Below, piece after piece: positions 53,487 through 63,943 of a DNA stretch of 64,000 bases. The translations under genes and the position numbers were made by a program. Position 1 is the stretch's first letter. Every line of letters starts with the position of its first letter. The stretch covers positions 23,309,771-23,373,770 of the forward strand of contig OX438743.1 of NCBI GenBank assembly GCA_949316235.1, in the 5' to 3' direction. Source of the stretch: Oegoconia quadripuncta. Its lineage: Eukaryota > Arthropoda > Insecta > Lepidoptera > Autostichidae. The notes under the pieces were generated by a model. That model saw only the letters and a list, made by a program, of their open reading frames with translations, searched no databases and was not told the DNA's origin.

Positions 53487-53754
53487 TAACAACATAAGTC
53501 CGCATATTGTGAAGGCAAATACGGGACCCTACATGCCCGACACGCACTTGACCGGTTTTTGACTTTGCATGGTTGGTTTCCACAACCTTCCTGGGTGGTA
53601 GCAGTAGGGTTGATAATGAGTGAATTTCCGTTGGAGGTAAGTTTCAATATAGTTGTGTGTTGTAGTTGCTATCAAATGTTGTATATTCAGTTACCTAACA
53701 TAATGTTCGTGACAAATTTACCCAATACCACGTGAAACTGACGATGCTATGAAC
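53487..53754. other. Unassigned sequence
   Basis: No supported gene. Confidence 0.35.
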
Positions 53755-54062
53755 TTGTACATCATCATCATCAGCCCGTAAACATCCCACTGCAGGGATA
53801 TAAGCCTTCCATCGTATATGCGGGAGTATGGGCCGTAGTCCAACACGCTGGCCCAATGCGGTTTGGGCCCAAATTTTATTTCACAGGCATGCGGGTTTCC
53901 TCCCGATGCTTTCCTTAGCCGTTTAAGAGCAGTCGGATAAATGCACATATGTAATTAAATTTAAAAACTCATTGCCTACATGTACATGGCCAGCCTGGGA
54001 ATCGAATCCGAACTTCACAAATATGGAGATCGCGTCTTAACCGCTGAGCCACCGACGCTCCT
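53755..54062 (-). mobile_element. SINE family C, copy 2
   Basis: Head on the minus strand gagcgtcggtggctcagcgg, ttaagacgcgatct, then gttcggattcgattcccagg. The body contains gtttaagagcagtcggataa (plus strand). Tail near 53760. Confidence 0.75.
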
Positions 54063-54279
54063 ACATACTTACTAACAACGTACATACTTATTGGTACTTG
54101 TGTTTGGTGGAAACAGACAAACCTTTACAGCACAGCATAATTTATTTATACTTTATTATAAGGAAAACCAACAGCCATGTGAAATACCAATTGAAAACCA
54201 GATGACAGATAATAACAGGTTTTCACATATAATACAAATTAAGTGTTGCCAGAAAATCATGAATTTCGATACTTCTTTA
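54063..54279. other. Unassigned sequence
   Basis: Nothing recognisable. Confidence 0.35.
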
Positions 54280-54780
54280 TTATACAGGATGAGTTTTTTT
54301 ACCGTAAGGAAAAAAATTAGGGCATATTAGATAAGTGAAATAGAAGGTAATGCATAGGTAATGGCATAGTTGTTTTTTTTTTTTTACAAAAACGCACGCA
54401 TCGGCCCGCGTTTGTTATGCGACTAGCGGAATTCGCAGGGTTCCTATCATGCGGAATTTATTTGATACTCATATTTTTCACTTCAAGTTTTCTTTATTTA
54501 TTCAATTTAATGATGTAATCATGTGAAATAGGCCACAAACGCGACCGTCAAATGACATAATTAACGCTTTATTCGATGATAGTTTTGAAAAAAAAAACTA
54601 CCTAAGCCAATACCTTTTTTTTTTTTTTTTTTTTTTTTTTAATTAGAATGGGATCGCTCTTGACCTTAATCTGGATTAATGTCGAGATAAGGTCTACGAT
54701 GGAACGATGGAACCTTCTATTTCACTTACCCAATATGCCCTATTGTTTTCGTGTTTCAGTATTTCACAATTCTTTCTGAG
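54280..54780. repeat. Dispersed repeat F, inverted arrangement
   Basis: tacaggatgagtttttttac, ...agggcatattagataagtga aatagaagg at 54285-54350 is inverted at 54715-54750 (ccttctatttcacttaccca atatgcccta). Poly-T (54617-54640) and a gtgaaataggccacaaacgc block lie between. Probably two copies or one larger foldback disrupted by insertions. Confidence 0.55.
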
Positions 54781-55261
54781 AATGACGAGTTTTTTTAATT
54801 TGCTCTGTTCGGTGTACAGTTCTATATAAAAACGTCAGATGACGCTAGTTCTAAAACGCGCTATAAATATTTTTCTATGAATTACCATAATAAAATTTAG
54901 GTTTTATTTTGAGAGCCAAGCAGACGAAGTCGCTGGCGGATAGCTGGTTCATTAGATTACGAATTTGTTAATCTAATATCTAATTAAGTATTTTGTTTGG
55001 TAACAAACAGTATTTCCTATTTAAATGATCATGTAGCTAAATAAGCTGCATGAAACACATTCGGCCGTCTACGTGACCGTAGTTTAACTGATATCGATGA
55101 AGGAACTATTCTTCTTTTTACGAAACAACGGTTACGTATGAAAAAATATCCTATTACGTTACTGGTTTCGATTGTGGTATTATTCCCCGTCGCGCTGTCT
55201 CTTTGGCATATGTGTATCGGCGACCTTTGATAATTTTGAAGCGTCATAAAAAAAAAATTAA
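54781..55261. other. Unassigned sequence
   Basis: A 124-codon minus frame (55029-55403) runs into the next repeat and has no recognised motif. Confidence 0.35.
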
Positions 55262-55398
55262 AAATAATTAATTGTGTCAAAAACTGAGTTACAATATAAG
55301 CAATAGCCCTGGTCCCCACACTAGGATTCCCTGTGTTGTGGGTAACCATTCTCTTCCCCATCCAATTAAGAAAAGTATCACAAATGTTGTACCATAAA
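55262..55398 (-). repeat. Dispersed retroelement end, copy 2 (first at 37026-37175)
   Basis: gtgtcaaaaactgagttaca, atataagcaatagccctggt, ccccacactaggattccctg. Confidence 0.7.
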
Positions 55399-55422
55399 TA
55401 CATAACATACTAGACTTATTAT

Positions 55423-55860
55423 GATTAATTGGATATGCGTTTGACCACAATCTCACCTGATGGGAAGTGACGATGTGGTCGAAGATGAAGCACGCGATCT
55501 CAGGTAGATATCTATTCACCCTGCTCGAGGTACTATAAAACTGAAACTAATTAAGATAGCATATTATATAATATCAGACTATTTAGATGATAATCATCCC
55601 TGGCCCTAACCACCTCGTTCGCATGCCAGGCTATTTCGCAGTTAATAATGAAATATTATTTTGCCTTTTTGTAATATAAAAACCCGTTTTCAAGAGCAAC
55701 CCCTCGAGTTTCCTGCTTGTTCTTCTCAGACCAAAATTTGCTTTTGAACAAGCAGCAGTTTAAAAAATTTAAAAATCTGACTATTTTAAGTGTACCCTGT
55801 GTGTGTACTTTAAAATCCTTAGATTGTAGGATTCAGGAATGTCTGACGCTGGATTACCAT
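55423..55860 (-). mobile_element. LINE family R 3'-UTR, split by a family J LINE
   Basis: attggatatgcgtttgacca, caatctcacctgatgggaag, ...tattcaccctgctc (to about 55526) resumes near 55812 with ttagattgtaggattcagga. Same order as 28684-28830. Confidence 0.65.
55530..55812 (+). mobile_element. Family J LINE 3' end nested in LINE family R
   Basis: gtactataaaactgaaacta, attaagatagcatattatat, ...cgttcgcatgccaggctatt, ...gaacaagcagcagttt, ...gtgtaccctgtgtg. Confidence 0.7.
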
Positions 55861-56229
55861 GTATGAAAACTTTAAAGAATTATTTTATTTAAGTAATTCC
55901 TCAAGTAGAAATCCAGTCGATCACAAATAAGTAGTCATTTAGGTCTCCGTATCTCAAATGGAAAAAGAAACCCTTATTGAATCACTTCGTTGTCCGTCTG
56001 TCTGTCAAGGTACAAGGTTCTCATGAAACAAAATTACATTACAAGACTCGACTTCTATGATTGACACACTATCTATACCAGTTTATGCGGAACCCTCAGC
56101 ACACGAGTCAGTCTCGCACTTGTCCGTTTTTTTTCTAATGAAGTACCCTGACTTAACCCAAAATGACCTAACATACTCAAGAGAGTTTTTGGTCCGAGAG
56201 AACTGTTGTCTGACCATAGTAATGATTTT
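55861..56229. other. Unassigned sequence
   Basis: No supported gene. Confidence 0.35.
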
Positions 56230-56239
56230 GTTCAAGAGT

Positions 56240-56301
56240 CGGGTGCAGTGGCCGGGGCTGGAGGCCTGTAGCGTCGTCCACCCCCCTCCCCGCAAGGCCC
56301 C
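56240..56301 (+). other. Possible exon, identity unknown
   Basis: A GC-rich block in AT-rich DNA. One frame reads VQWPGLEACSVVHPPPRKAP and is followed by a good donor (ccg|gtgagtcc at 56302). The acceptor side is weak (gtgcag or gttcaag). It does not match the continuation of the Vsx CVC domain that I would expect, so it may belong to another transcript or be chance. Confidence 0.25.
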
Positions 56302-56444
56302 GGTGAGTCCACCACACCATTCAGACACTATACATAACCCACCCTAAACTAATTAGCTGACTCTTGAACCCAATCATTGCATGGCATAAACAAAGCTACA
56401 TTTTATGCACATCGTGTTAGCGTGGGATACCTTCGATTCAACTT

Positions 56445-56545
56445 CCAACCAATATTAACCATCTGATAATCCATAATACAAGCCTATTTGCTAAGTGTGG
56501 AACTAGATGGCGCTGTGTGTGTTTGTTTTTATTTTTTATGTATAG
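56445..56545 (+). mobile_element. SINE family D, 3' fragment
   Basis: aaccatctgataatccataa, tacaagcctatttgctaag, tgtggaactagatggcgctg. Confidence 0.7.
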
Positions 56546-57213
56546 ATTATATGTATAGATTCAATCAACCACTAGCAAGTAAACTAGCTATGCAATTTCT
56601 GTGATATTATCTAATATATTCATTAGTTGTAATGCTGTACACAGCAATTTTGATGTACATTACGTGCCCAATAATGTAGAGGTATATTTGTTTGTATGTA
56701 AACGCTTTATTGTACTCCATATGATAAATATACATTAAAAAATTAAATGTTACTTAAAATTGTACCTACAAAGCCTATTTATATATTTAATTGAATAGCT
56801 TCACAAAACTTAGTATTTTTTAATAATAATATGTAAAAGATAAAAATCGACCAAATGCGTATCGGACCACGCGTTGTAGGGTTCAGTACTTGCCCTAACA
56901 ATAAGGGTGCTTTTTGCTGTTTGACAAATAATGTTTTAAGTTTTTCGACGATTAGTCATTAACTTATAAAACCTATTTACATATATAGTTATAGATTTCC
57001 TTTTACCTTCAATTTTTCACGTATCCAAAACCAACCGTTTATCTTTTAAAGGTGACCACACACACACACACACACACATACCTACCAGACTCTATTAAAA
57101 ATTAGTACTGTAAAGCTTAATATTTCTTAAACGGAACCCTGAATCAAAAACCTGACATCGAAAACTAGCTACTTCTTATTTTTAGATTACTATTCCATAT
57201 TTTATGTTGTACT
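56546..57213. repeat. Unassigned sequence with a (CA)n run
   Basis: (CA)n at 57057-57078. No gene seen. Confidence 0.5.
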
Positions 57214-57977
57214 AGCTCTCCGCCCGCGACTTCGTCCGCGTGGAGGATTTTATCAAAATCGGTTCAGTAATGAAAGTTGCCTATATGTTAATCCAGATCC
57301 TAATCAGTCTACCCACCAAATTTCATCCAAATCCGTCCAACACGTGAAGAAGTAACAAACATACATGTCGGAGATGATGGGTTCGGAGGGGATGGTGGGC
57401 GTTGCTAGCGACCCGACGGTGCCAGTCGCGTGGTAAGGGGTGGCTCGGGCAAAGGCGATACTATTGCAAGCTACTATAGGAAATTAACAACGTATTCACA
57501 TTCGATTATGACCATGAAACCTGAGATGCTTTCTGTTGAATAGAAAACATTTGCACGCCCCTCATGCCATACAACTTGGCCTTCGCGTGCAGTCTGTGGA
57601 ATTCAACCGGAGTAGTCTACAATTCCTCCTTACTCAAATCCCATGATCAACTTCTTACTAGCTAACGACTCACCGGATTCTTCCTAGCGTCGGTGATAAT
57701 AATCAAATCACTCACAGTCGTAGATGTGTTCAGTGGAGCTCCGACTCCTTTGAAGGCTCGTAGTAATGGCTGTCATTTTCGATGTGCAGACCTTATATTA
57801 CCGTTAACGTCATCACGACGCCGTTTCCGGCGATACGAGCGCCACCAAGTTTAGTTCCCACAGCAAACCGCGTATTATGATAGTCAGTTGACCATTTGAA
57901 TAATGAATTCTATCGCAAATTTATTCGCTATATGACTCATACATACACACAGACAAACTTTCGCGTTTATAATATTA
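57214..57977 (-). repeat. Variant repeat E with repeat H inside
   Basis: Outer left: ctagctctccgcccgcgact, tcgtccgcgtgg, ...gtctacccaccaaatttcat. Outer right: cagacaaactttcgcgttta, taatattag. Between them (57365-57900) lies repeat H, collinear with 26700-27455 but without its LINE insertion. Either H is an insertion in E or E/H form one longer family. Confidence 0.65.
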
Positions 57978-59077
57978 GTGTATAATATGTAGTACAACTC
58001 CATCAATTATTTATAATGTATGTGTTTCGCTAAATGGATCAAATAAAGTTTTCATATGTTTGGTCACAGTTGCCGCAGGATAAAAAAAAAACTTACCAAA
58101 CGAATTCCACGCGCCCGAAGCCGCAGGCAAATACTCGTTTAAACGGGTATAAAGATCGCACAACCCTAAATATTGTTTTGCCGAAAAGCCCTGAAAATCA
58201 ACAGACAAAATAAACCTCTCAAACTCATCTCACCGAAACAAAGGGACGTATAATTTTTAATCTTCGCGGAGAGAGATGCTCATTTTTCTCTCTAAGAAGG
58301 CTCTGTCTCGTACACATTTCCTCCTACCGTCGAAACATGGTAAAATGAGCCTTATTCTTAAGTAGTAACGCGTAGGTTGCGGCAAAGCGTTAGTGGATGG
58401 AAACAAGATGCTTGACAGCTTATGAGAAGCTGGTTTGTTTGTATCACTAGACGGTACAGGGTGTTTGTTTGTGTTTGGCATTTGGAAGTGTGGGGTTTTT
58501 ACTTAGCTATGAATGCCAGAGCGAACATACAGGGTGATTTTAATTTGTTAGAAGTATTTTATGGTACGCATTAGTAGGTATTTTAGAAATTATTACATAA
58601 TACTGAAATCTATTAGTATTTATATAGTATACTAATACTAAAGTATTTAAAGATCTATGGTTAAATTTTGAAGGGGGTTTCTTCAGAGATGTAAAGGTTG
58701 TCAGATAAATAAACTTGTTAAGTTTAAAAAAACTTGATGTATATATTGGCTTCTATATTTAGGTTATAGGTACCATTGAGTGGCACGTACAGACGGATCT
58801 CCCTAAAAGTATTATATGGACCGTATGGACCGAAGCACTCTAGCACCATTGTGAGGATGGGAGTTTTAATAAGGAAAACAACCGTTTCCGAAGAAAGTCT
58901 CGTTTAATCTGACTCGTCTTCTACATAACAAATGCTTATACTAACCCTTATTACGTACTACGTCACACCATCTATTAGAAAGTATTCATACAATATCAAC
59001 ACTCAAACCAAATCCATAATAATATGTCACATATAAATGAGTAAGAAAATTTCGCCAGCTCTGCTAATTGATATCGT
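57978..59077. other. Unassigned sequence
   Basis: A small repeat E scrap (gaattccacgcgcccgaagc) lies at 58098-58120. No gene supported. Confidence 0.35.
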
Positions 59078-59150
59078 GGTCTAGTGGCAAGCGACACGAG
59101 TGCTTAGGTAACGTCTTTCGAAAAGACACGGTTTTCGAATCCGGCTAAGA
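59078..59150 (+). other. tRNA-like pseudo-head
   Basis: gtggtctagtggcaagcg resembles a D-arm/box A, and ggttttcgaatcc a T-arm with two extra T. The T-stem and acceptor stem do not pair, so it is not a functional tRNA. It could be a decayed SINE head or tRNA pseudogene. Confidence 0.4.
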
Positions 59151-59367
59151 CAATTTTAATGCGATTTTTTTCTATTTGGATTTTTTTTTTCTTTTTATAA
59201 AGGAAAATAAACCGTAAACACTTCATTAAAATAATAAAAAGGTAAGGAAAATAAGAAAAGTAAAAATTTTTGGAGGTAACACTTTAGCCCATGTGATACT
59301 TTTAGGTTGATTCGTCTGTACATACTTCGCAAAGACTGGAAGACGCGTGGCGAGAGAGTTGCGCTCA

Positions 59368-59761
59368 TATACACGGTGTCGCTTTTCTTATGGATCAAAC
59401 GAAAATTATCGATAGAGGCCTCCATAGACTATCCGATACATGGAGGGGTATGTTCCGCGAAAGTTGATAGTTTTTAAGAAAATCGTATTTTTCCAGAAAG
59501 TATTTGTGCAAACACCTAACTGACATTTTATACTCAAAGACTATTTAGTTGGTCATATTCACAAAAAAAATCCATGCTCTAGTCTTAAACTCCAGGCGCA
59601 AATAAAAAAGTTTTTGGTAACATAAAAAGAAATATTAAAATACGATTTTCTCTAAAACTATCAACTTTCGCGGAAAATAACAGGGGGGCTTATCGGATAG
59701 TCCATGGAGGCCTCTATCGATAATTTTCGATTGATCCATAAGAAAAGCGACACCGAGTATA
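59368..59761. mobile_element. Foldback element with 125-bp inverted arms
   Basis: 59368-59492 and 59637-59761 are inverted copies, about 90% alike by eye: gtgtcgcttttcttatggat, aattatcgatagaggcctcc at, gactatccgata, cgcgaaagttgatagttt, aaaatcgtatttt. The 144-nt centre is AT-rich. RNA from either strand would fold into a long hairpin. No coding frame. Confidence 0.85.
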
Positions 59762-59906
59762 TGTTACTTACAATGCAACAATGATGTGCCACTACAAAAT
59801 AAGCTAACGCGAGAATATCCATTCAAAATTAGTACAACCATTTTAAAATACGTTTCGCTATTTTTTTATATCTGTTTATTTTGTTTTGTGTAGCAGTACC
59901 CACATT

Positions 59907-59957
59907 TTTTTTATGCACGACGGGTTCGTACTTGACCTCAATCACACCTGATGTTAA
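59907..59957 (-). mobile_element. SINE family A, 3' tail only
   Basis: tttttttatgcacgacgggt, tcgtacttgacctcaatcac acctgatgttaa, then unrelated sequence. Confidence 0.7.
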
Positions 59958-60540
59958 CTTCTCTGTCCTCTCTTTCCTTTTTTCTTTTCCGCGGGTCAAG
60001 TATCTCGGCGCGCCTGTCAAATTTTCGAAAATACCTGCGGTGTTAAAAACGTTTATAGATACTCTTCTACTGGGTGTATTTGTAATCTGTGAAAAGCAAT
60101 AGCTACGGGAATATATTATCTATGGATATAATGAATGAACACTACTACAGCTATAATACAAAAAATCAGAAAAATGTTACGAGTTGTAATATGTAGGTAT
60201 ACCTATATCCACGATATAATTGGTATTTTTACGGAAAGTACAGATTTATTTCATGTTTTTCTTAAAAAAAACGGGTAATTCAATAAATTGTTATGAGAAT
60301 TGGAAGCTCTATGGCAAGTTCCTAAGCCTGTTCTAATAAAAAACAGTAGTTGGAATTCTATGCCTACACTCCCACCCAAAGAGAAAAAAAATATTTTCGC
60401 AAATACAGACTAAATATCATAGCTAACATGACATGGCGCACATTATTGGATGCGGAATTTAATAGAGAACAAGTTCAAACACAGTCCAAAGGAATTGGAA
60501 CTCTATAATCATTACAATTGAGAGTTGAAAGTCGGGTGTC
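59958..60540. other. Unassigned sequence
   Basis: No supported gene. Confidence 0.35.
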
Positions 60541-60544
60541 CGTT

Positions 60545-60606
60545 GGCACCGATCGGTGTCCGCGAGTGTTGTCGGTATAAAAGTTTTTTTGGCACCGATC
60601 GGTGCC
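60545..60606. repeat. Two copies of a GGCACCGATCGGTGCC-type palindrome
   Basis: ggcaccgatcggtgtc (60545-60560) and the perfect 16-bp palindrome ggcaccgatcggtgcc (60591-60606), separated by 30 bp. Confidence 0.8.
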
Positions 60607-60616
60607 AGCGTCCGCC

Positions 60617-60898
60617 TAAAGGTTAAGTGAAGATGAGGTCGAAGGTGGAAGCGTACTGACCCGGAAACCCCAACACATTTGGGAAACAACAACTGCCAAC
60701 TTTTCTCTGACAACCGGAACACAACAATGCTATTAACATTGCTGCTTGGCGGCAGATTTAGATAAGATTGTGGTAGCTAGCTAGGCGGACATTTAAAATG
60801 CCCTACCACCAACCAAACCGAGTACTTAAACATGCACCCCGCTGGGGATCGAACCCGCGACCTCCGAATCGTAAACCTAATATTGTTTACAATGAGCC
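60617..60898 (-). mobile_element. SINE family A, copy 11
   Basis: aaaggttaagtgaagatgag to gtttacaatgagcc. The tail is lost, and the head end passes into a hairpin instead of the usual ggaggcgg. Confidence 0.8.
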
Positions 60899-60902
60899 TA
60901 GA

Positions 60903-60941
60903 GTAGAGTATATACATCACCTACTGATGTATATACTCTAC
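60903..60941. repeat. Perfect 17-bp-stem hairpin
   Basis: gtagagtatatacatca (60903-60919), loop cctac, then its exact inverse (60925-60941). Confidence 0.9.
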
Positions 60942-61028
60942 ATAAAAGTCTGTGTTGTTGTGTGTTTGATAAAGAAGCAAAAAAGATTTTTTCTGCCGCG
61001 ACGTAAACACAACTAAAAATCAATGTTT

Positions 61029-61046
61029 GCGGTCACCGGTGACCGC
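61029..61046. repeat. Perfect 18-bp palindrome
   Basis: gcggtcaccggtgaccgc. No known operator is implied. Confidence 0.9.
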
Positions 61047-62129
61047 TGATATCTAATTCTTCTACGGTTGTAATCGTTACGAATCCTGTGACGTAGAAAA
61101 TTATATACTCAGTGTATCCTAACTAAATATATTACTTCGACTAGCTATTATACCAATTGCACAAATTTCTTATGCAATTCAGGCTCATTCTGTATAACTG
61201 TTACTCAAGTTTTTATGTAGCTAAACTTCAGTTGTCGCCTCGTCTGTTTGTTTAGCGAAATGTCGTTCTGGTTAGAATAGCAGGAAACCCGTAATCCAGC
61301 CACGAGTATGTTAACAAAGTATTACAGCTAGGTTATATCATTTTCGTGTGTGGCTGGTTGCTTTTGTAACTTGCGACTAGAAAGTGATAAGCCACAATTG
61401 TTGACAAATAAATCCAAGTGACTTGCAGTGCTACCTGCAACTTAACAGTTCTAACATTGCCATTTTGGATCAGTTTAAGTTCAGTTGTTCTTTCCAAATT
61501 ATTCTTTCTTTCTCATAGTGCCATAGATGGGATTTTGATATTGATATTAGAGGTGGGACGTCTGCAGGCTTCAAACAGATGATTGATCCATTAGAGGAAC
61601 TATTCTATCCTAATCTCTTTGCAGAGCCTTAGTCACTGTGAGCCCGATTCAGTCTGACCACGAAATCTTTCAGACTTCTTGCTTATTCCAGTTCTCCTTC
61701 CTTAATTCTGTCCTTTACAAAAACACCTATCTAGTCTGGAGTAGTCCACACACTCAGATAGGATAAGTGTCTTCTTTCCCTCACTCGGTGCAAGATGAAA
61801 TTGAAATTAATCTTAGTATTGATAGGTGTATATTTAGTTTACAGTGACCTGTGATGACACCAACCAAATTTCTTATGTTATCTCTCTCTCTAAATGTAGA
61901 TAGATGGCGCTAAATAGATCTATGTGACATTTGCTGACACCTTTAACTGTGAGACAGAGTTTCAAATGTCATTAAATCAACGTAACAGTCGATTAGTATA
62001 TCAGACACATATGTAGTTATTGCGCATTCTGAAAGCGTAGCATTCGTAGCAAATGGCTACGTACTGACTACGAAGCGTAATTTATAAATGCACAGAGTTT
62101 CCTAACTGATTTTCTGCTGAACAGACTGA
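61047..62129. other. Unassigned sequence
   Basis: No supported gene. Another agatagatggcgct block occurs near 61898. Confidence 0.35.
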
Positions 62130-62281
62130 CTGACCAGATGGAAGCCTGCATCCAGCGACCCCCTCGACCTTTATCAGGTCTTCTGTCCACCTTGTGAGTG
62201 GACGTCCTACGCTGCGCTTGCCAGTGCGTGGTCTCCACTCGAGAACTTTAATGCCCCTCCGGCCATCAGTTATTCGAAAGA
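62130..62281 (-). pseudogene. RTE-type LINE ORF2, distal C-terminus
   Basis: The minus frame reads DGRRGIKVLEWRPRTGKRSV then GRPLTRWTEDLIKV, the well-known RTE C-terminal motif. It continues the frame found at 63338-63533. The two halves are separated by a plus-strand LINE. Confidence 0.8.
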
Positions 62282-63337
62282 AAAGTTATTCGAAAAATAA
62301 GTTAAAAGAAAACAGACATCTCTTGACGACGTAAATAATGCTATCTCTAAGGTGGTTGAGTGGTTCACAACAAATAATCTACTCCTTAATGAGAAAAAAA
62401 CCAAATGTATAAAGTTTTCACTACCAAATGTCAAACAGGTAGCCACTAAAGTGTTAGTAAAAAACGAAGAGTTGGAGCTTGTGGACACTACTTTATTCCT
62501 AGGTATTACATTGGATAAAGGACTGCAGTGGGGTCCACACATCGATAAGTTAGCGAAGCGCCTCAGTTCTGCAGTGTTTGCGATTAAAAAAATACGTTAT
62601 TTAACCGATGTGGATACCGCGAGGTTGGTCTATTTCAGTTATTTCCATAGTATACTGACCTACGGCATTCTGTTGTGGGGAAATGCCGCGGACATAAATT
62701 GTATCTTTGTTCTGCAGAAACGAGCGGTTCGCGCGATTTACAAACTGGGCCCCAGAGTGTCTCTTAGGAATAAATTTAAAGAAATTAATATATTAACATT
62801 AGCATCGCAATATATTTACGAAAACTTAATGTATGTAAGAAAAAATATAGAATCGTTTAAGAAAAATAGTGATATACATAATGTTAATACCAGATATAAA
62901 AATAAACTTGCTGTTCATGCCAGCCGTTTACACAAAGTCACTAAGTCATTTAAGGGGCAATGTATACGCTTTTATAATAAGGTTCCAGTGGACATTCAAA
63001 ATTTACCTTTAAATAAATTCAAAACCATCATAAAACAGACATTATTTACCAAAGGCTATTATAAAATTTCTGACTATCTGGATGATAAGCAAGCATGGAC
63101 ATAGACCGCTCGGCGATATTCAGCCTAATTATACAATATAATATAATTGTAACCCAAACTTATTTAAAAGAGCAACCCTTGAGTTTCTTGCTCGTTCTTC
63201 TCTGGGGAATCTGCTTTGCGAATGAGCAAAAATGTCAATAATTTTAATATTAAGATAAAATATGTGACGTTTTCAAGTGATAATCTTTATCCTACGAAAT
63301 AAATATTTTTTGACTTTTGACTTTTTGACTTTTTGAA
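62282..63337 (+). mobile_element. Jockey-like LINE inserted in an RTE copy
   Basis: The 5' junction follows gttattcgaaa (62270-62281). The 3' end is tttttgacttttgacttttt gactttttg, with tandem GACTTTTT units. The surrounding RTE protein reads through if this segment is removed. gaaa at both edges is a possible target duplication. Confidence 0.8.
62352..63104 (+). pseudogene. Jockey-like LINE ORF2, RT thumb and C-terminus
   Basis: About 250 codons are open from the truncated 5' side. It starts VVEWFTTNNLLLNEKKTKCI, the block just after the FADD box. It continues FLGITLDKGLQWGPHIDKLA, FHSILTYGILLWGNAADINC, LQKRAVRAIYKLGPRVSLRN and ends KISDYLDDKQAWT. It is closely related to 38242-39003 but has its own 3'-UTR (ccgctcggcgatattcagcc). 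The protein part is undamaged. Only truncation makes it inactive. Confidence 0.85.
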
Positions 63338-63533
63338 ATATATGCCCTGCCCAATGCTATTGCAACTTGCTAATGTGCTGGACTATGTCAGTTCACCTAT
63401 AGATTTTTTCATTCCTAATTCGATCACTTAGTGAAGCACCGAGCACCACCCTCACCATAGCTCGTTGCGTGACATTGAGTTTTCTTATGAGGCCCATAGT
63501 GAGAGACCACGTTTCAGTGTTATAAGTAAGTGT
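63338..63533 (-). pseudogene. RTE-type LINE ORF2, proximal part of the same copy
   Basis: The minus frame reads TYNTETWSLTMGLIRKLNVT, QRAMVRVVLGASLSDRIRNE, then two in-frame stops within TDIVQHISKLQ-HWAGHI. It ends at the LINE junction and continues at 62281. Confidence 0.8.
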
Positions 63534-63779
63534 TGTTCACTTTGTCCCATTCCTCTCTGGCCACAGGAAAATTGAAACTATTTGTACTTTATTATGCTAA
63601 TAATAACATTTTTTTAATTTTTTGTTCTATTCTCGCTTAGTAAGGTTCAAAGTGGCTCGAAAGATGGCGCTAACAGATGGGGCCTCTTATTTCTTACATT
63701 TTAATTTATTTTCTACATTGTCCAGAGCCACGCCTAAGCATAAAAACAAAAAAAAATTGTTAGCCATTGGAAAGTCGCC
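63534..63779. other. Unassigned sequence
   Basis: Nothing recognised. Confidence 0.35.
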
Positions 63780-63943
63780 CATACTCTCTTTGGTGGCAGC
63801 AACTACTCTGCAAGGGGGGACTGAAAATCAGCAACACTGCTGAGTCCCTACCCACTCATCACAATACTGTGGTTCTCGATTCTATGTATACTTGTGTTAT
63901 CTTTTTTGTGATGAATAAATACCTTTTATTATTATTATAAGTC
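63780..63943 (+). mobile_element. Retroelement 3' end
   Basis: tactctgcaaggggggactg, aaaatcagcaacactgctga, ...gtgatgaataaataccttt, with a tattat tail. It is distantly similar, reversed, to 36840-36900. Confidence 0.45.

Noticed and set aside
55029..55403. 124-codon minus-strand frame
   Set aside because: Its N-terminal part lies in a dispersed repeat also found at 37026, and it has no recognisable domain.
59078..59150. Functional tRNA gene
   Set aside because: The T-loop has extra T residues, the T-stem does not pair and no acceptor stem forms.
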